Of a DNA stretch of 35,878 nt, positions 33,855 to 35,878 are shown piece by piece. The notes below the pieces were generated by a model, which saw only the letters and a program-made list of their open reading frames with translations, did no database searches and was not told where the DNA came from. Numbering within the stretch: the first letter of the stretch is position 1; each line of letters begins with the position of its first letter. Made by a program: the position numbers and the translations under genes. The DNA comes from Bacteroidota bacterium (GTDB lineage Bacteria; Bacteroidota; Ignavibacteria; Kapaibacteriales; UBA2268). The stretch is from the NCBI GenBank assembly GCA_024278075.1, contig JAJRTW010000079.1:1-35878 (forward strand). The letters run 5' to 3'.

Positions 33855-34722
33855 CTAATCCCTCCCATCCAAAGTGATACCATATTTTTTTGCAAGTGAA
33901 TCGATTTGTTGGCCAACCTTTAAGTTCTTAGCTGTTTCCAAATAAACAGGAATTAGTTCTTTGGGAATAGCACAACCATGCTGGGGGCAAATCAAGTCAA
34001 TGCCGCTTTCCCTGTCCAGCAACTCAAAGCGTTTAATCAGATATTCCAGAGCTCTCTTCGAACCAAGGTATTCGCCCAAAAACAGAGTTAATTGACTTGG
34101 GTAAAATTCTGTATCGGCATAAAGACGATTGTCCGGTGTGAAACCGCCGAAAGCATCTGAAGAAAAAACGGTTTTGGTTTGCGAGTCGTATGTAACCATA
34201 GTCCCCACGAAGTGACAGTAGGGAGTCATAAGAAATGTAAGGGTTCTGCCATTTCCAAATGTTAATGTCTCGCCATCGTTCAAGGTTTTTATATCTTTCT
34301 TCGTATTATAGTGCCGAAGCATTACATTGGCCTCTAATGGTGCCGCAATATCACAATCCGGCGAAACGAGCTTTTCAAATATTGGCAGTGCTGCACATAA
34401 ATCAGCATCCTGATGCTGTACTATCATGTGAGTGATCCTTTTAAGGTCGATTACCTTTTTCGCTTTTGCCTGAACCACTTCAAAAAATTCGGGCCTTGCC
34501 GACCCCGGATCTATGAAAACAGCTTCACCTCCATCCACAACAAGATAGGGTACATTACTTGGTATGTCAAGTCCAAACAAACCAACAACGGCAGCCTCCA
34601 TCCACAACAAGATAGGGTACATTACTAAAACTGTTTTCCTCATCCTGAACACCGAGATGAAAAATTCCGGGTGCGACCTCAATTGGGTCAGTATTGTTAT
34701 AGCGTTGTTCTCTGTCTGGCAT
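33855..34722 (-). pseudogene. Flavodiiron-like metallo-beta-lactamase gene broken by a partial duplication
   Basis: An intact start with GGAGA is at 34722 (MPDREQRYNNTDPIEVAPG...) and leads to SNVPYLVVDGG, after which the frame runs into CRCWFVWT and a stop. A second SNVPYLVVDGG lies 67 bases on in another frame, and from there the rest reads cleanly to a stop at 33855. The diiron motif HQDADLCAA, a distal His in TPYCHFVGT and SSDAFGG, and ICPQHG place it in the oxygen-binding diiron (ODP/flavodiiron) branch of the metallo-beta-lactamase fold. The enzyme domain is otherwise complete, so the damage may be recent. Confidence 0.7.
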
Positions 34723-34755
34723 GATATCTCCTGATTTATTGTCCCAAATGTTAGT

Positions 34756-35304
34756 AAAAACTATGCACTTTAGTGCAAAACTTTCAGTTGCTACACATTT
34801 TTCGTAAATTTGAAGAATGGGTAAAGAGTACCGCCACAGTGGACATACTGTATCTCGAATGACCGCCCATATAGTATGGGTAACCAAGTATCGATATAAG
34901 ATATTGACGGGTGATATCCAAAAACGATGCAGAGATCTTATAGTACAGATTTGTGACAGTGAAGATGTAAAGATACTTCAGGGAGCAGTAAGTAAAGATC
35001 ATGTCCATATGTTGATAGAATATCGACCATCAATAAAAATCAGTGACTTGGTAAAGCGACTGAAGGGAAGAACATCCAGAATGCTTCAACAAGAGTATCC
35101 GGAGCTTCGAAAAAGATATTGGGGTAGACATTTCTGGGCAATTGGCTATGGAGTATGGATCACCGGAAATATTACCGAAGAACTTGTACAAGAGTATTTG
35201 AAACATCATAAGAATCAGTCGAATTATGATCAAAACAATATGCTTCTTGAATAATGAATTTCATTCATCAAAAAACTATGCACTTTCAGTGCATAGTGGT
35301 TTAG
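34756..35304 (+). mobile_element. IS200-type insertion sequence (IS200/IS605 family)
   Basis: The element contains one short transposase ORF and hairpins near both ends, but no terminal inverted repeats, as expected for this family. The left-end hairpin is GCAC-TTTA-GTGC at 34765-34776. The right-end hairpin has perfect 10-base arms ACTATGCACT and AGTGCATAGT (35275-35297). The limits are estimated from these. There is no tnpB gene. The element sits about 30 bases upstream of the start of the flavodiiron-like gene, on the opposite strand. Confidence 0.8.
34817..35254 (+). CDS. tnpA: IS200-family Y1 transposase TnpA
   Basis: The 145-residue protein has the family start HSGHTVSRMTAHIVWVTKYR, the HUH motif in HVHMLIEY and the catalytic Tyr region VQEYLKHH near the C-terminus. 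TnpA cuts single-stranded DNA at its hairpin ends and moves as a circle, inserting at a short target sequence. The length is normal for the family (140-150 residues), so the gene may be active. Confidence 0.95.
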   Translation: MGKEYRHSGHTVSRMTAHIVWVTKYRYKILTGDIQKRCRDLIVQICDSEDVKILQGAVSKDHVHMLIEYRPSIKISDLVKRLKGRTSRMLQQEYPELRKRYWGRHFWAIGYGVWITGNITEELVQEYLKHHKNQSNYDQNNMLLE

Positions 35305-35795
35305 TTTTGTAATATTGCAATGTATATTAGCATATATCTTAAATATAAATAAAATTAATGACAAAACCAATATTATTTGCACTTGTTAGAAAATAATAAA
35401 TATTCAATTACACAAGAGTCCGGTTAAAAAGCAGCTAATTTGTGATAATCGTAATAATAAGCTCCTTTTTGGCCTGTATTGTGCTATTATGGTTGCAATT
35501 TTAAAATTAGCGAGTATTGTATTATCGTTCGTCACCCTGAGCGGAGTCGAAGGGTGACTCTATGCAGCCAAATGAGCCATAAACACTGGATTTCTCACTT
35601 TGTTCGAAATGACAGGACATAATATTCAGGCATATATTACGAACGTCTCTCATATTTAACCGGACACTACTAATTTAACTACTTTTTAACCGGGCACATC
35701 TGATTTCAATTAATTCCCTGTAAAGCCTCATATGGATTAAGACAAACCGGCTATTAATAAATTTATTATATTGTAGAAAATATTTTGGAGATATT
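35255..35795. repeat. Repeat-rich gap of 540 bases with an 11-base inverted pair
   Basis: No gene is seen. GTCCGGTTAAA at 35418-35428 faces TTTAACCGGAC at 35655-35665, enclosing about 250 bases. A variant TTTAACCGGGCAC follows at 35685-35697. Inside, 35531-35558 is a perfect hairpin with arms GTCACCCT and AGGGTGAC, and CCATAAACACTGGATT around 35578 resembles part of the MITE-like element at 10632-10807. The inverted ends could be IS3 relics connected with the transposase that starts at 35796. Confidence 0.65.
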
Positions 35796-35878
35796 ATGGC
35801 TAGACAACCGCGCCTAACGGCAGAAAAAAAGGTTATGATTTTAAGGGAACACTTAGATAACCATGTCCCGATCAGCGA
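35796..35878 (+). CDS. IS3-type transposase OrfA, start only (cut by the window edge)
   Basis: The first 27 codons start MARQPRLTAEKKVMILREHL, which fits the helix-turn-helix OrfA of IS3-type elements and related transposases that begin with R-x-L-T-x-E-x-K. A GGAG site lies at 35787-35790. The rest is outside the window, so completeness, OrfB and family are not known. The call is from a short peptide and could also be an unrelated HTH transposase. Confidence 0.6.
   Translation, partial: MARQPRLTAEKKVMILREHLDNHVPIS

Overview
The window is chromosomal DNA from a bacterium that looks like a member of the Bacteroidota/Chlorobi side of the FCB group (Ignavibacteria- or Kapabacteria-like is a guess, not a determination). 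The reasons are moderately AT-rich DNA with AT-rich spacers, weak or absent Shine-Dalgarno sites at some genes, a TAnnTTTG-type -7 box before rpsT, a heavy-metal RND pump fused to its outer-membrane factor, and a T6SS whose small Hcp-like tube proteins resemble those of Bacteroidota.

Region 1 (170-23514, all minus strand, transcribed right to left) is one large type VI secretion (T6SS) locus. In transcription order it holds tssH/clpV, tssB, two hcp-like tube genes, tssC, vgrG, tssE, tssF, tssG, PAAR, a LysM-lipase candidate effector, a membrane OmpA-domain protein, a DUF4123 adaptor, a three-TM protein with Ig-like periplasmic part, a small one-TM protein, tssK, a soluble P-loop GTPase, a lipoprotein, and a large secreted protein with thrombospondin-3 calcium repeats plus a beta-propeller. 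Sheath, tube, spike, baseplate and recycling ATPase are recognisable. The canonical membrane complex (TssJ, TssL, TssM) and TssA are not. In their place is a set of genes that could be its functional replacement, including a GTPase that is not attached to a membrane protein. This membrane module is the most unusual part of the window. The GTPase gene also carries an in-frame TAA 32 codons after its best start.

Region 2 (24144-30645, minus strand) is a heavy-metal efflux operon: a small secreted Cys/His protein, a CzcA/CusA RND pump naturally fused to a TolC-like outer-membrane factor, and a CzcB/CusB adaptor lipoprotein with an expanded His-rich repeat. Region 3 holds mgtE (minus), then rpsT and tRNA-Arg(ACG) with a terminator (plus), which look like core genome.

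Region 4 (33458-35878) lies downstream of the tRNA and looks accessory: a small Cys-containing protein, a flavodiiron-like metallo-beta-lactamase gene broken by a chimeric duplication, a complete IS200-type element, inverted-repeat relics and the start of an IS3-type transposase running off the window. Intergenic DNA is rich in small palindromic repeats. One roughly 140-bp repeat lies directly repeated at positions 1-152 and 31223-31379, bracketing the T6SS and metal-efflux block. A MITE-like element occurs twice in opposite orientation (10632-10807 and 30873-30983).
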